Assembly (NCBI RefSeq): GCF_963583255.1
Contig: NC_084814.1
Coordinates: 17,407,464-17,471,463 of the forward strand
DNA length: 64,000 nt
Reading direction: 5' to 3'
Source of the DNA: Pyrus communis
Lineage: Eukaryota; Streptophyta; Magnoliopsida; Rosales; Rosaceae
Under the pieces are notes generated by a model that was not told the DNA's origin, did no database searches, and saw only the letters and a program-made list of their open reading frames with translations. The translations under genes were made by a program, and so were the position numbers. Each line of letters opens with the position of its first letter. The first letter of the stretch is position 1. This document shows, in pieces, positions 44,941-55,149 of the stretch.

Positions 44941-45377
44941 TTCAACCTAAGAGCCTAGGCGCTAAGCGGCTGACAACTACTCTAGAAAGAGAGCCTAAAC
45001 TTGCCTAGGCGCTCGCCTAGGCCATCTAAGTGCCCGCCTAGGCCATCTAAGTGCCCGCCTAGGCACTTACTTAGGTCATTACTCTCACTTCGACAAAATA
45101 TAGATAATTTCATTTTGCATTTTATATTTTTAATAAATAGTAAGAGACTTGTTAAGTACTTTGATAAACACTCATTATCCGTTGGTTCCCCAGTTTTCAA
45201 TATGTTCCTATACTTTTTAACATATATGTCATTCTATTTTGTTAATTTATACAATAATATATTTTTTTAAGTATAAACAATTACTTATTTATATGTTATT
45301 TAATAAGTTTATTTAAATTTGTCTAGACTCCAGTCAACCATCCAATTAGAACCAAACGTTTTTTAGAACTTCAGTAA
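44941..45377. repeat. Dispersed non-autonomous repeat, copy 2
   Basis: Same family as 13609-14113. It has a GCCTAGGCGC-rich end with three tandem CCTAGGCCATCTAAGTGCC-like units (45003-45070), then TTTTGCATTTTATA, AGAGACTTGTTAAGTA, ACACTCATTATCC, TTTTCAATATGTTC, TGTCATTCTATTTT and TTTTTTAGAACTTC. Confidence 0.6.
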
Positions 45378-45562
45378 ATACATATGCATTACAAAAATAG
45401 ATTGATCAAACTACGTGACAGTGTCACAATGATTACTAATCAAAGAAGAGGCTCGCATAAAATGAAGACACCAAAGCAGCATCGCATGACTAATTGCGGA
45501 TACCGCTATTATTTCGGGTTTTTATTTCATTTAAATCCTTATACTTGTGGACCCTTCTATCC

Positions 45563-45757
45563 TCAAACATAAAAGTCTCCTGTCCAGTGAGCCTCCCACA
45601 TGCGCTTGAGCCTCTTGGGGCCGTGAGCCTGTGGAGATTTGAAGAAGATAACACTGACAGTTGACTTGGTCACAAGCCTTGGTACAAAGTGGGGCCACGT
45701 TTTCCTGATAGCAGTCCCAGCGGCCCCAGTCTGGCTGCTAAAACTAGTAATGGGCAA
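45563..45757 (-). other. Unidentified short coding-like segment
   Basis: A minus-strand frame of 64 codons contains KTWPHFVPRLVTKSTVSVIF and QAHGPKRLKRMWEAHW, in DNA less AT-rich than its flanks. The composition looks coding, but I do not recognise the protein. It could be an exon or a captured gene piece left in a decayed element. Confidence 0.25.
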
Positions 45758-46076
45758 ACAGTACCTTCAAATGCATACATGATCGTGCTTTGTATGATTG
45801 AATCTGTTTTTTTCGGTTTCAAGCTTTGGACTAGGATTCTCTCATTTTCTTATTTTATCTTTTTTTTATTATAAAATATTAATATAAGATGTTAGCGTTG
45901 CGTAACCGTGATCGTTCAAATACGAGGAGAAGGAAGGGAAAAGAAAAAAAAGAGATGAGAGAATCATACTTCTAGTTTGATACACATTATCTTCAGCGTA
46001 AAGTTTAAAGTGTAGCAGCGGACCTAATATTTTCTGTCTGAATATGACTGAAGAAATATAGATATAATAACCTTAA

Positions 46077-46449
46077 GGGAAGGGATCCTCATTCTTTTTT
46101 AAATAGTGATTAGTTGTGGGGTCCACACCACATCGAACTTTAAGGATCCGAACTGTCTATTATTCAAGTTACACCTCAGATCATCCTTGCAAAATATTAG
46201 CCAAATCGAAAATATTTAAGACATCTAATTGAGTTTAAAAAAAATTAATAAATACTTTGTTATATAAGAAACAATGAAATCTTATTTTGATAAATAAACA
46301 TGCAAATGGTTTCGGATTGAATTGAATTTTTGCAATGATGATTTATGAATCGAGACTTATAAAATAGACGATTTGGATCATCAAAGTTTGATGTGGAGTT
46401 GATCCCATACCTTATCCCCATCTTTTGAAAAAAATAAGGATCTCTTTAT
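46077..46449. mobile_element. Foldback MITE-like element, ~370 bp
   Basis: GAAGGGATCCTCATTCTTTT at the left end pairs with the inverted AAAGAGATCCTTATTTTTTT at the right. Internal pairing includes CACATCGAACTTTAAGGATC against the right-hand GATGATCCAAA-like region. No target duplication was found. The GGATCC-type end is reminiscent of the Mutator-like MITEs at 8834 and 31298. Confidence 0.6.
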
Positions 46450-46719
46450 ATAAAGAGCTTGTATACATATATAATATGCAAATATGCGGAGAAAATAATG
46501 TTATCTTAAAGGCTACAAATACCTTTGGCATCAATGGCCTGCGTGGGCCCTAAACTGCTCCAAATCTTAAAGACCAACATATTTCAGAGATAAATGATCA
46601 CATGTTCTGGCCAGTACAAATAAAAGTAACTCTTCAATTTCTGCACTGCTTCACTGTTAACATACACTTTGGTTGGCTTCTTTCACTTTCTTTGATTCCT
46701 TGAATTATAATAGTAACCG

Positions 46720-47040
46720 TTGAGTTAGCAACAGTTGCTCATGCTCAACCGTTGATGTTTTGCATTATTCACTTACCATAACGATCGACAATTGTTTATA
46801 TGCTAGTAAACGACTATAGTTAATTAATATATAGCATAATTGTGTGTTCAGGCGCTCAACCATTGATATTTTGTTTGATCCACATGTCGGTTGATACTCA
46901 TCTATGCGCATGTAAACAATTTATTGTTAGCAGCATAATTAGGTGTCACGCACTCAATTGTTGATGCAGTGTACATAAAACCAGCTTAATCGCATTAAAA
47001 ATTAACAATCATCCACCTATGCGTGTACGTGACTGTCGTT
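46720..47040. repeat. Degenerate tandem repeat, ~115-bp unit
   Basis: Roughly three diverged units share GCTCAACCGTTGATGTTTTG, then a GACAATTGTTTATATG / GTAAACAATTTATTG block and AGCATAATTG. No gene is supported here. Confidence 0.45.
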
Positions 47041-47450
47041 AGCATTATAGTCCATCAGTGCTAGCTTGCTAACTTCATCCAGATCAAAGAAAATCAAATG
47101 AGTCAAAGATCTTTGAGTTAGACCATATCTGGTATAGTGAGAATGAACCAATGTCTAGTCAGGTTTCCAAATTTCTTGCAATGAGCTGGCTTGGATTGTT
47201 TGATTTGCTAATCCATGAAATTATTTACATTATTATTTGTAATTTTAATTCTATGATTGTATGTGGTGGACCTGGTCGGTTTGACAGATGCTATTACTCC
47301 ATTGTTTTATTCTGATAATATCTATAGCCCACGCCCAACCTCCCAGAAAAAGGAAGAATGACAATGAACATTTAAGTATGCTTGCAATCAGACCTATCTG
47401 GAGGCTGGAGCTGTGGACTTTTTAGGGCTTCTGTTTTAGCGTTTAATTAA

Positions 47451-47781
47451 AGCTTGGTTTGGTACTAAGGTGATTCTGAAAAAAACTGGCATAAAAAAAA
47501 GCTGGGAGCTGTTATTGCGTTTGGTAAACATTTAGCTTCAGCTTTTTTTCACAGTTTTGGGTGGAAAAAAGCCAAAAACAAGAAGCTGCAAAACCGGCTT
47601 TTTTTCACATCTGTTTTACATAAAAGTTTACCAAACACTATAATACTGCTTATTTTTTTTCAAAAGAACTTTTACAAAAAAAGTTTACCAAACACTCTGC
47701 TACTTTATTTCACAGCTGCTTATTCTCACAGTACAGCATAAGCAGTTTTTTTTCAAAGCACATCAATACCAAACCAGCCAT
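47451..47781. mobile_element. hAT-like MITE, ~330 bp
   Basis: The ends AGCTTGGTTTGGTACTAAGG and the inverted TGGCTGGTTTGGTATTGATG match. The inner sequence is rich in AGCTTTTTTTCACAG and GTTTACCAAACAC repeats. Such ends are typical of a widespread plant hAT-type MITE; the class is inferred. Confidence 0.65.
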
Positions 47782-47996
47782 AAATCTACTGGTCTAATCA
47801 TATCAAACCCCTAAAATTAGGGTAACTAAGTTGACTAAGATATTTATATATATAAATAAAGACCAAGTCATCTTCTTTGAGAGCATCAACAGGAAGCCTG
47901 CTGGATTCAACCTTCATCCATATTAATATTATAGACCAAAGTCAAAGCTCCAGCACACAGAGACCAAGTCAAAAGCTAACTAAGGTTTAGCAGTGT

Positions 47997-48480
47997 TTAA
48001 GCTAGAGTTGGGACGTGGCCCACGTTTGTGGGATTTCTAATTCTCTCAAAGAATCTCTTAATCTCGCACAAGCATTCAAGAAAATCTCTTATCTGTAAGT
48101 CCCCACTGGAATAGGGTATGTAGAAAAAGTCTTCATCAATGTTGTTACGATTATCTTGGTTGTTTGGTTGAACTCGTTCAAGCTCTGCAAGTTCCTCCTT
48201 CGATCGAATCTCTTTCACTATCCTCTTGAACGTGCCTAGGCTCGGGTGCTCCTTGCGCCACGGACTGGCTGCTTATCGTCATTCGTACGCCATGACGATT
48301 TTGAGGTAACAATCAGCCAAGGTTGTCAACGTTCGGGCAAGTTGGGCAACCTGAGCAACAAGGGCATCCAATTCTGCCCGGTAACACGTTCACCCCTACG
48401 GACATCGCTGCCAGGGTTCCTATCACTACTTCCATCATTAGCCGTTGAGAATAGGGCGTATTCTTGCTTTGATACCACTT
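47997..48480 (-). pseudogene. gypsy retrotransposon remnant: primer site and gag start
   Basis: On the minus strand a primer-site-like TGGTATCAAAGC (48466-48477, tRNA-Met type) is followed by a gag-like reading. First is NDGSSDRNPGSDVRRGE, then, after frame changes, LARTLTTLADCYLKIVMAYE. Finally comes an acidic part with IPYSSGDLQIRDFLECL and EIKRFFERIRNP, which resembles the start of the gypsy capsid (...FLDWL...IERFFE). It ends near 47997. DNA on the other side of the primer site (48484 to about 49020) would be its 5' LTR. Confidence 0.5.
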
Positions 48481-48483
48481 GAC

Positions 48484-49020
48484 ATGTTGACAAAGAAAGA
48501 TTATCCAACGATCTTAAATAACAAGAAATTTTCAAACTAAACATCTTATTTACAATGCCTCTTAGCCTTATACAAATAGGATTAAAATTAAACAAATAAC
48601 AAAGTACCAAAAACACCTCTAAAACTTAAAACCATAATAAATAAATAAATGAATTTGGGCTATAAAACCCATACATCATGGAAACTTTATGAGTTTGATG
48701 CACACCGTTGTTCTCTTTCAAACAATGAGTAATGAATCCAAATCGAACATTGGAGCCCAAATCTAGGAAGCTTTATTATTATTGTCTAATTTGCACTTTT
48801 CGTATTGATCTTCAATTCATTCTGCCATTTGATCTACATAAAAAAAAAAAGTAGAATTAAGATGATGAAAGCTAATATTTAGGTTTAAGTCTTTGATGTT
48901 AGTGATGATGGCAAGTGGGTTAAATCCAATAAAATACTAAGTAAAAAATTCGATTCCATTTTAATGTAACCAAAAAAAAAAAAAAAAAAAAAGTTGGGGT
49001 TCAGGGTTCCACCCTTCATA
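48484..49020 (-). repeat. Putative 5' LTR of the minus-strand gypsy remnant
   Basis: The segment adjoins the primer-site motif and ends (minus strand) TTTGTCAACATGTC. No second LTR is seen, so the limits are uncertain. It includes a 22-A run at about 48971-48992. Confidence 0.35.
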
Positions 49021-49203
49021 TTAAAAGTTGAACAATAGATGAACAGGACGCTCATTTTTCATCAACTCCATATGAGTTTGAGGTCGCTGACGCCTTTTTT
49101 GCAGCAACCATCATTTGGTGCCCATCCAAGATCGCCCTGATAAATTCGATCTCGGGGGACGAGAAAAAAAAATGTTGTGAACTCCTTAACCTAAGGACCC
49201 TAA

Positions 49204-49377
49204 GGACATGGATCCTCTCCTGAGCTATTGCCAAGGAATCCTAGGGATCAATCAATCCCAGCCTTTCAAATTAATCCTATGGCCAAGAAAGGCCAAGAAA
49301 CTTTCAAACTATTTCACGCAACCCAAGACAATATTGTTTGCCTTTTACCATTCCCGCTTATAATCCACTTCTCTGTC

Positions 49378-49408
<31 letters not shown>

Positions 49409-49488
49409 CAATCTGCTTGTTTGCGCCCCTTATTCCCACTCCCCTAATCTCCAGCTTCCTTCCTCCGAAAAAAATCCAATTCCTGCAT
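49204..49488 (+). repeat. Left terminal inverted repeat of the Mutator-like element
   Basis: Pairs with 55011-55320 over its full length, from GGACATGGATCCTCTCC to CCAATTCCTGCAT. It contains a (CT)n microsatellite (49379-49408). Confidence 0.95.
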
Positions 49489-49645
49489 CTTCTCTCTTTC
49501 CTCCGAAAAGTACCATAATAAGCTCAAGTTCTCTCCCGCTCTGGTGCTTTGAGCATTTCCCATCACATCATTTTTTCTGGGTTGTCTCTGTCTTCGAGTT
49601 TGATCAGCAACCGTGAACTCCTCGCCGCAACAAGTCGCAATTTTA

Positions 49646-49750
49646 AATAATAAAGGTTAGGTTTCCATTATTGAATTTCCTTTTCATGATATTTTTGCAA
49701 TTAGATTGGATTTACTGCATGTTTATGTCTGAAAAAAAGAGGAGATGTTG
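49646..49750 (+). repeat. Direct repeat, copy 1, flanking the BPM fragment
   Basis: The block AATAATAAAGGTTAGGTTTC ... TTTATGTCTGAAAAA recurs at 50481-50583 with a few substitutions. The two copies bracket the BPM-like fragment. Confidence 0.9.
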
Positions 49751-50193
49751 TTGTAGATCACATGTTTACTGTGCTTTAGCTGCAATATCGCTAGCAAATT
49801 GCATGATTGATGTCAGTAATCTGTATTGCATTGCAGTAATGATTTGTTTTGTTTGGTATTAAGTGGTATAATGTGGCCTAGCAAGAAGTAGTAAGATTCA
49901 GTTTTTCATGGGGTTTATTATGCTTTACATGTAGTGCTTATCCTCCTTCATTAGAAATGTAAGATAGGTTGACGATGTGGTTTTCTTCTCAAATTTTGTG
50001 GTTCTTGTGATGTCATGTGAAATTAGAGAATTGGTGAATCGTAACCATCCTCTTCGGACCGTTTTCATTTATATTTTTTTCGCGCTCTCCCTTTAAGTTT
50101 TCTTTACTCACACAATGTCTCAAAGACTAATACGACATACACAACTAGTTTCAAGCATATCCTTGGCCACTCATTAATTTTTTCTTTTTGCAG

Positions 50194-50426
50194 GTGTTGC
50201 TTCATTTTCTATACTGGGACTCACTGCCTGACATAGAAGAGCTTACTGCAATTAACTCCAATACGGCTTCCACTTTGATGGCTCAGCATCTGCCTGCAGC
50301 AGCAGATCGATATGGGTTAGACATGCTCAGGTTGATATGTGAGGCTGCCAAGATGTCGCTATAAACAATGTGGTAATGACAATAGCTTTGGCAGAACAAC
50401 ATCACTGCTCCCATCTGAAATCATAA
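50194..50426 (+). pseudogene. Captured fragment of a BTB/POZ-MATH (BPM) gene
   Basis: Directly after an AG acceptor the frame reads LLHFLYWDSLPDIEELTAIN, then ASTLMAQHLPAAADRYGL and MLRLICEA. After a small frame shift (deletion near 50345) it reads CQDVAINNVVMTIALAEQHH and CSHLKS. This order matches the end of the BTB domain and the following region of plant BPM proteins, which are substrate adaptors of CUL3 ubiquitin ligases. The MATH domain and C-terminus are absent, and the piece cannot act as an adaptor. It lies on the transposase strand upstream of the transposase and could be part of its transcript. Identification rests on recalled family sequence. Confidence 0.75.
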
Positions 50427-50480
50427 GAAATCATCATCTCGTTTTGGTCGATCAACATCAACGGGTTGCCACTGGTCTTC

Positions 50481-50583
50481 AATAATAAAGGTTAGGCTTC
50501 CATTATTAAATTTCCTTTTCATAATATTTTTGCAATTAGATTGGATTTACTGCATGTTTATGTCTGAAAAAGATGAGATGTTG
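50481..50583 (+). repeat. Direct repeat, copy 2, flanking the BPM fragment
   Basis: Second copy of the block at 49646-49750, ending GAGATGTTG as in copy 1. Confidence 0.9.
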
Positions 50584-50678
50584 CATTACTTCTGTAGAAA
50601 ATTTCTTTTTTTTCGTTAAGCTGAAGTTGTCTGAATCTTGGTATATTTGTGTGGTAGGATTGGATAGTGAATGATATA

Positions 50679-53269
50679 ATGGATAAACCACATGATGGCG
50701 TAGAAGGTACTTTGGAATTGAAACCTACAAAAAATATGGAGTTTGATACTGACCAAGCAGTATATGATTTCTACAACAAGTATGGTTTAGTATTCGAAAA
50801 GAAAGTGCTGGCAAGAATAAAAAGATTGGTGAACTCACTTCAAGAATCTTTTGTTGTGCCAAAGAGGGGTTTCGAGCTGTAGATAAGCGAAATGATATGA
50901 CTAAAAGACCAAGAGCAGAGACGAGAACTAGATGTGGTGCTCATATGAGTGTTAGGTTGGATAGGCATACGAGAAAGTTTTATGTTTATACTTTTGTTGA
51001 ACAACATAATCATCCCCTGGTAAAGAAAGAATATGCCCATATGTTACCATCCCAATGGAAAATGACAGCCTCACAAGCCACTGAAGTAGACTTGGCTGAA
51101 GAATCGGGGATTCCACTAAGGTTGGCTTATAAGTTCATAAACAAACAAGCAGGTGGAAGAGAGTCTTTGGGATATTTTAAGCAGGATCAAAAAAATTATC
51201 TTCGAACTGTGAGGCAAAAGAGAATGGCATATGAAGAAGTTGGAGTCCTGCTGCAATACTTTTCCAAACAAATATTGGAAAACCCATCATTCTTCTATGA
51301 ACTACACTTGGACAAAGAGGAGCAAATAACAAACATTTTCTGGGCAGATGCTAAAATGATAATTGATTATAGCCATTTTGGAGATGTTGTAAGTTTCGAT
51401 ACAACTTATAAAGTCAATGAATTGGATCGACCATTTGCAGTGTTTGTTGGCTTTAATCATCACAAGGAGATCGTTGTATTTGGAGCAGCTTTAATGTATG
51501 ATGAGACCGCTGCTTCATTTAGTTGGTTATTTAAGACATTTTTGAAGGCAATGTCTAGCAAGGCTCCAAGAACTATTTTTACCGATCAAGATCCTGTGAT
51601 GGCTAAGGCTATTTTAGAAGTGATGCCTCAAACTTACCATAGACTCTCTTTATGGCATCTTATGCAGAATGCTTGTAAAAATCTGAATACTCTGTTCAGA
51701 GGTGAGGAAGGAGTTCACAATGCTTTGACAACAAAATTTGACCACATTGAGGAGGAAAGTGAGTTTGCAGCTGCTTGGTATTCTATGCTTGATGAGTATG
51801 ATGCACATGAGAATGACTGGTTGGCCACCACATTTAAGATTAGAAAGAAATGGGCATATGCATATGTGAGATCGGCATGGTCCATAGGAATACGAAGCGC
51901 ACAAATCAGTGAAAGTTTTAATGCAAGACTGAAAAATTATTTGAAGTCAGATCTCAATATTGTTCAATTTTTCACAAACTTTGAGAGGGTTCTTACTGAT
52001 ACTAGGTACAAGGAGTGGGAAGCAGAGTATGACCTACAATTCAGAATTGCACATGTCAAATTTGATATCAAAATGTTGAAACAAGCTAGAGAAGTTTACA
52101 CGAAAGCAATATTCAAATTGTTTCAAGATCAATTTGAAGAATCTATTGAATTGTCAATAACAAAATGTGTTGCTGATGGGGATGACTTTGTATACACGGT
52201 TAAACTAGATGATAAGTCCAAGAAGCATAAGGTGAAAAAGGAAGGTATATCTACTGTTTCTTGCAACTGTAGATTATTTGAGATGAAAGGTATTTTGTGC
52301 AGTCATGCTATTAAAGTCCTTAGAGAAGCCATCCTGAACAATATATAGTGAACAGGTGGAGTAAAGAAGCAAAAGTTGAGAGTGTCGTAGACATGTGTGG
52401 GCATGACATTGAAGTGGAGCCTAAATTGCAGCAAGCTTTTAGATATAGGTCCTTGTGTTCTATATTCACTAGATTATCAACAAGGGCATCTGAAAATGTA
52501 AAGGCATACCAACTGGTGATTGAGCAAGCAAATAAATTGGCAAAAATGGTTGAAAACCTATTGCATCTAGAAGTGAATGATGATGTGCATGAGAAAATGC
52601 ATACCAACTGTAATATCCAAATGGCCAGTTGCTTGGAGAATCTTGATGTTGTCATTCCAAAAAGGCTTAAGAAGAAAGAAAAGTCTCATCGAGGAAGACG
52701 AAGAATTAGGAGTGCTTTGGAGAAAGCCTTACCAAGAAAAAAGAAGTTTGATCAGGTACTTAAACTCATTTAATTCTTTATCATGCCTATGTGCTTAATA
52801 TATATAATTAAACTTTTAATCGTTGACATGTTTTAGATTACAATTCCACAACATACTGGTGGTATCAATATCTTTAGTCCTTATCCACTGCCACCCTCCC
52901 ATTCATCACAGGTGAAGTACTTTTGAATGTTTTTTTAATCTTCATAGCAAGGCTTGATTAGTTGACAAATATAAACTCGAAATTGGTATGTGATATACAG
53001 GTCCCAGTTCATATGTTTGGCAATAATACCTATATGCCAATTCCATATCATCATGTTCAGGTTTGTCATCTATTTGCAATTTGCACTCTTTGTTTGATAT
53101 GTGTCATATATATATATATATATAATCTCATTATGGGTGTTCAATGTAGGTACAACCACATAATACGCATAGACCGAACGCAATGCCATGGCTGCCTTGT
53201 GAAGAATCTCAGCCGTCAAGTTCCCAACCTTTTCTTCATCAAAATATCACTGGAAATAGTCATGATTAA
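50679..53269 (+). pseudogene. FAR1-related MULE transposase with two frameshifts
   Basis: The first exon starts MDKPHDGVEG; later exons are about 52837-52911, 53001-53060 and 53150-53269, ending ITGNSHD. The FAR1 DNA-binding domain is split. MEFDTDQAVYDFYNKYG is in one frame, and FSIRKESAGKNKKIGEL with CCAKEGFRAVDKRND in another, so there is a small indel near 50785. The MULE catalytic domain is intact: VSFDTTYKVN near 51390, AVFVGFNHH, GAALMYDETAASFSWLF and TIFTDQDPVM. The SWIM zinc finger is CNCRLFEMKGILCSH (CxCx9CxH, about 52265-52310). A second frame change near 52330 separates REAI from PEQYIVNRWSKEAK. The C-terminal part is basic (KKEKSHRGRRRIR). FAR1/FHY3 transcription factors derive from this transposase class, but the terminal repeats show this is a transposon gene. 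Confidence 0.9.
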
Positions 53270-53302
53270 ATAGATGGCCATTGTTTTGGGTTTTTTTATT
53301 CC

Positions 53303-53402
53303 AGATGTGCAGCTATTGTTTTTTGGGTAGGATTCTCAGATGTGTAGCTATTGTTTTTTGGTCATCATTGGATTTCTTGATGTGCAGCTATTGTTTTTTG
53401 GG
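53303..53402 (+). repeat. Three-copy repeat downstream of the transposase
   Basis: GATGTGCAGCTATTGTTTTT occurs at about 53304, 53339 (one variant base) and 53379. It probably lies in the 3' untranslated region of the transposase gene. Confidence 0.8.
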
Positions 53403-53705
53403 TTAGTTTAGTGAACTAAGAAATCCAAATGTATTAGGGTCTCACTAGAGAATGCATGAGTAAGGGCATGTAAAGCTAGAGGTTTTTTTGTAAACCATAA
53501 CTTGTTATGTAAATGTCTACCTAACATTCATCTTTTACTTCTTGAAGTGAAACTATATCACATGCGTATTTCCTTAGAGCTATGTCTATTCAGATAAGAA
53601 TCTCATTGATTCATTCTTCAAATAATGTGCTCCAACACAATCAGTTACACCAAAAAAAAAATAAAAAAAACAGAGTACTCTGTACAAGCAATAAAACAGA
53701 GTACT

Positions 53706-54108
53706 TCATGGTGTTAAGGTTCTGGGCAAAAGGATCTGCTGAATGGCAAAATCTGGATTCAAAATTCGGCAAAACTTAGATCCTTTTCCTGCAGCAGCTA
53801 TTCGTACTTCAGCCTCATTATCCCGTTGAAGCCAAACATATGCAGGCACCAGGTCCGACCTAATATATATACCAACATCACCACACTCATCAATTAATTT
53901 AGAACTCAAGAAAGTAGGTAGAGAGAGAGAGATCGGACAATCGATTCACATTTACATAATTACAACATCCTAATCCAAGTAATACAGCATTCACAATAAA
54001 AGCCAAGCCATAAAATAAAACTGATTACCTTGTAGCTTCTAGACCAACAGCGTCACACAGCTCGTATAATTGATTCGCAACCATGTACCAAACACGCCAA
54101 AACTTATC
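53706..54108 (-). pseudogene. Captured fragment of the PP2A scaffold subunit A gene (two exons, one intron)
   Basis: Exon A (54108-54029) lies between an AG acceptor and a GT donor and reads DKFWRVWYMVANQLYELCDA then VGLEATR. Exon B (53859-53706) follows an AG and reads SDLVPAYVWLQRDNEAEV, RIAAAGKGSKFCRILNPD and FAIQQILL before a stop. Plant PP2A-A (RCN1/PP2AA family) has the same order of HEAT-repeat sequence and, as I recall, the same exon border. The intron is kept, so capture was from DNA, not from mRNA. Several normally invariant residues differ and the rest of the gene is missing, so no working subunit can be made. The fragment is antisense to the transposase and could in principle yield antisense or small RNA against the parent gene. 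Confidence 0.8.
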
Positions 54109-54843
54109 CTGGAGAGAAATACAGATAGGTCACACAACATTACACCACTCTCCGGCAGCAAGTCTCTGTATTCAAAATGATGTATGGAGAGAAATACAGA
54201 TAAGTCATTCCAATACACTGAGGCAGAGCATTCCCATAGGGATAACGTGAACAAAATATAAGTTCTAGTGGATTTTGTGAATAATTACATTTTTTGAACT
54301 GGAAAGAAAATAAAAAAGATAACGAAACTTTTGAATTGTGAACCTACTACCACGGCATTTTATATACACCCTAAAACCCAATCCGCCAGGTCAAACCACA
54401 AGATCATGTGTCCAAAGTGAGAGCGTAAGGAGAAGGCAAACAACTACAATTAAATAATGGAATAGGATCAAATCATCGATTAAAACGATGATCGGGTACA
54501 AGGTTTCATCAACCATAGCCATTTTTGCTACAAATTATGCCTCTAACTGAAATCAAAACACAAATTTCCAAAAAACTTCAGAAAAATAAAAATCCACTTT
54601 TGTCTCAAATAAATGTAACAATTTTCGATTGATTTTGACTTTTTCCCTGACTTTTACTCCCTAATTGAAACAAATTCCATAAATTCCTCTACTTGAAGAA
54701 AGAGCTACGGACCCTAAATTCAATAAAGTTGAAGATCATGAGGGGATCCGATTCCAAATTCCAAAACCCACATTCCAATTCAACTAAATTCTCACAAAAA
54801 AAAAAAAAAAATCAAATTTCTAGCCACACATATCAATCATTAC
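54109..54843. other. Interior of the Mutator-like element, no gene recognised
   Basis: Between the two captured pieces. A duplicated GGAGAGAAATACAGATARGTCA occurs at about 54111 and 54186. The rest is AT-rich and may be intronic sequence carried with the captured exons. Confidence 0.4.
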
Positions 54844-55005
54844 CTGTCTAGACCCCGATTGCTGCTACTGCTGATGTTGTTGATGCTACACCGAATCAAA
54901 ACCCAGTTGCGGTGTCGACACGGCCGAGGACGACGAAGACGGCGAAGCAGCAGATGAAGTCGATTTGGCACGGCTAGCCGGGCCCACTTCTTCCTCTGCC
55001 ACCAT
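54844..55005 (-). pseudogene. Captured 5' exon resembling BRAHMA (SWI/SNF2 ATPase)
   Basis: From an ATG at 55005 the frame reads MVAEEEVGPASRAKS, then SSAASPSSSSAVSTPQLGF and DSV. After a TAG it continues HQQHQQ*QQSGSRQ up to a GT donor at 54843. The N-terminus of plant BRM proteins has the same Ser-rich TSSAASPSSSS-AVSTPHLGFDS stretch followed by a polyglutamine run, as I recall it. The exon abuts the right terminal inverted repeat. Two stops make it non-coding now. Identification is weaker than for the other two captures because the sequence is of low complexity. Confidence 0.55.
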
Positions 55006-55010
55006 ATTGC

Positions 55011-55118
55011 ATGCAGGAATTGGTTTTTTTTTTTTTTTTTTTCGGAGGAAGGAAGCTAGAGATTAGGGGAGAGGGAATAGGGGGCGCGCAAACAAGCAGA
55101 TTGAGTGAGAGAGAGAAT

Positions 55119-55149
<31 letters not shown>

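Noticed and set aside
50897..52348. Calling the FAR1-type ORF a domesticated FAR1/FHY3 transcription factor
   Set aside because: It is enclosed by long terminal inverted repeats and has frame breaks, so a transposon gene is the better explanation.
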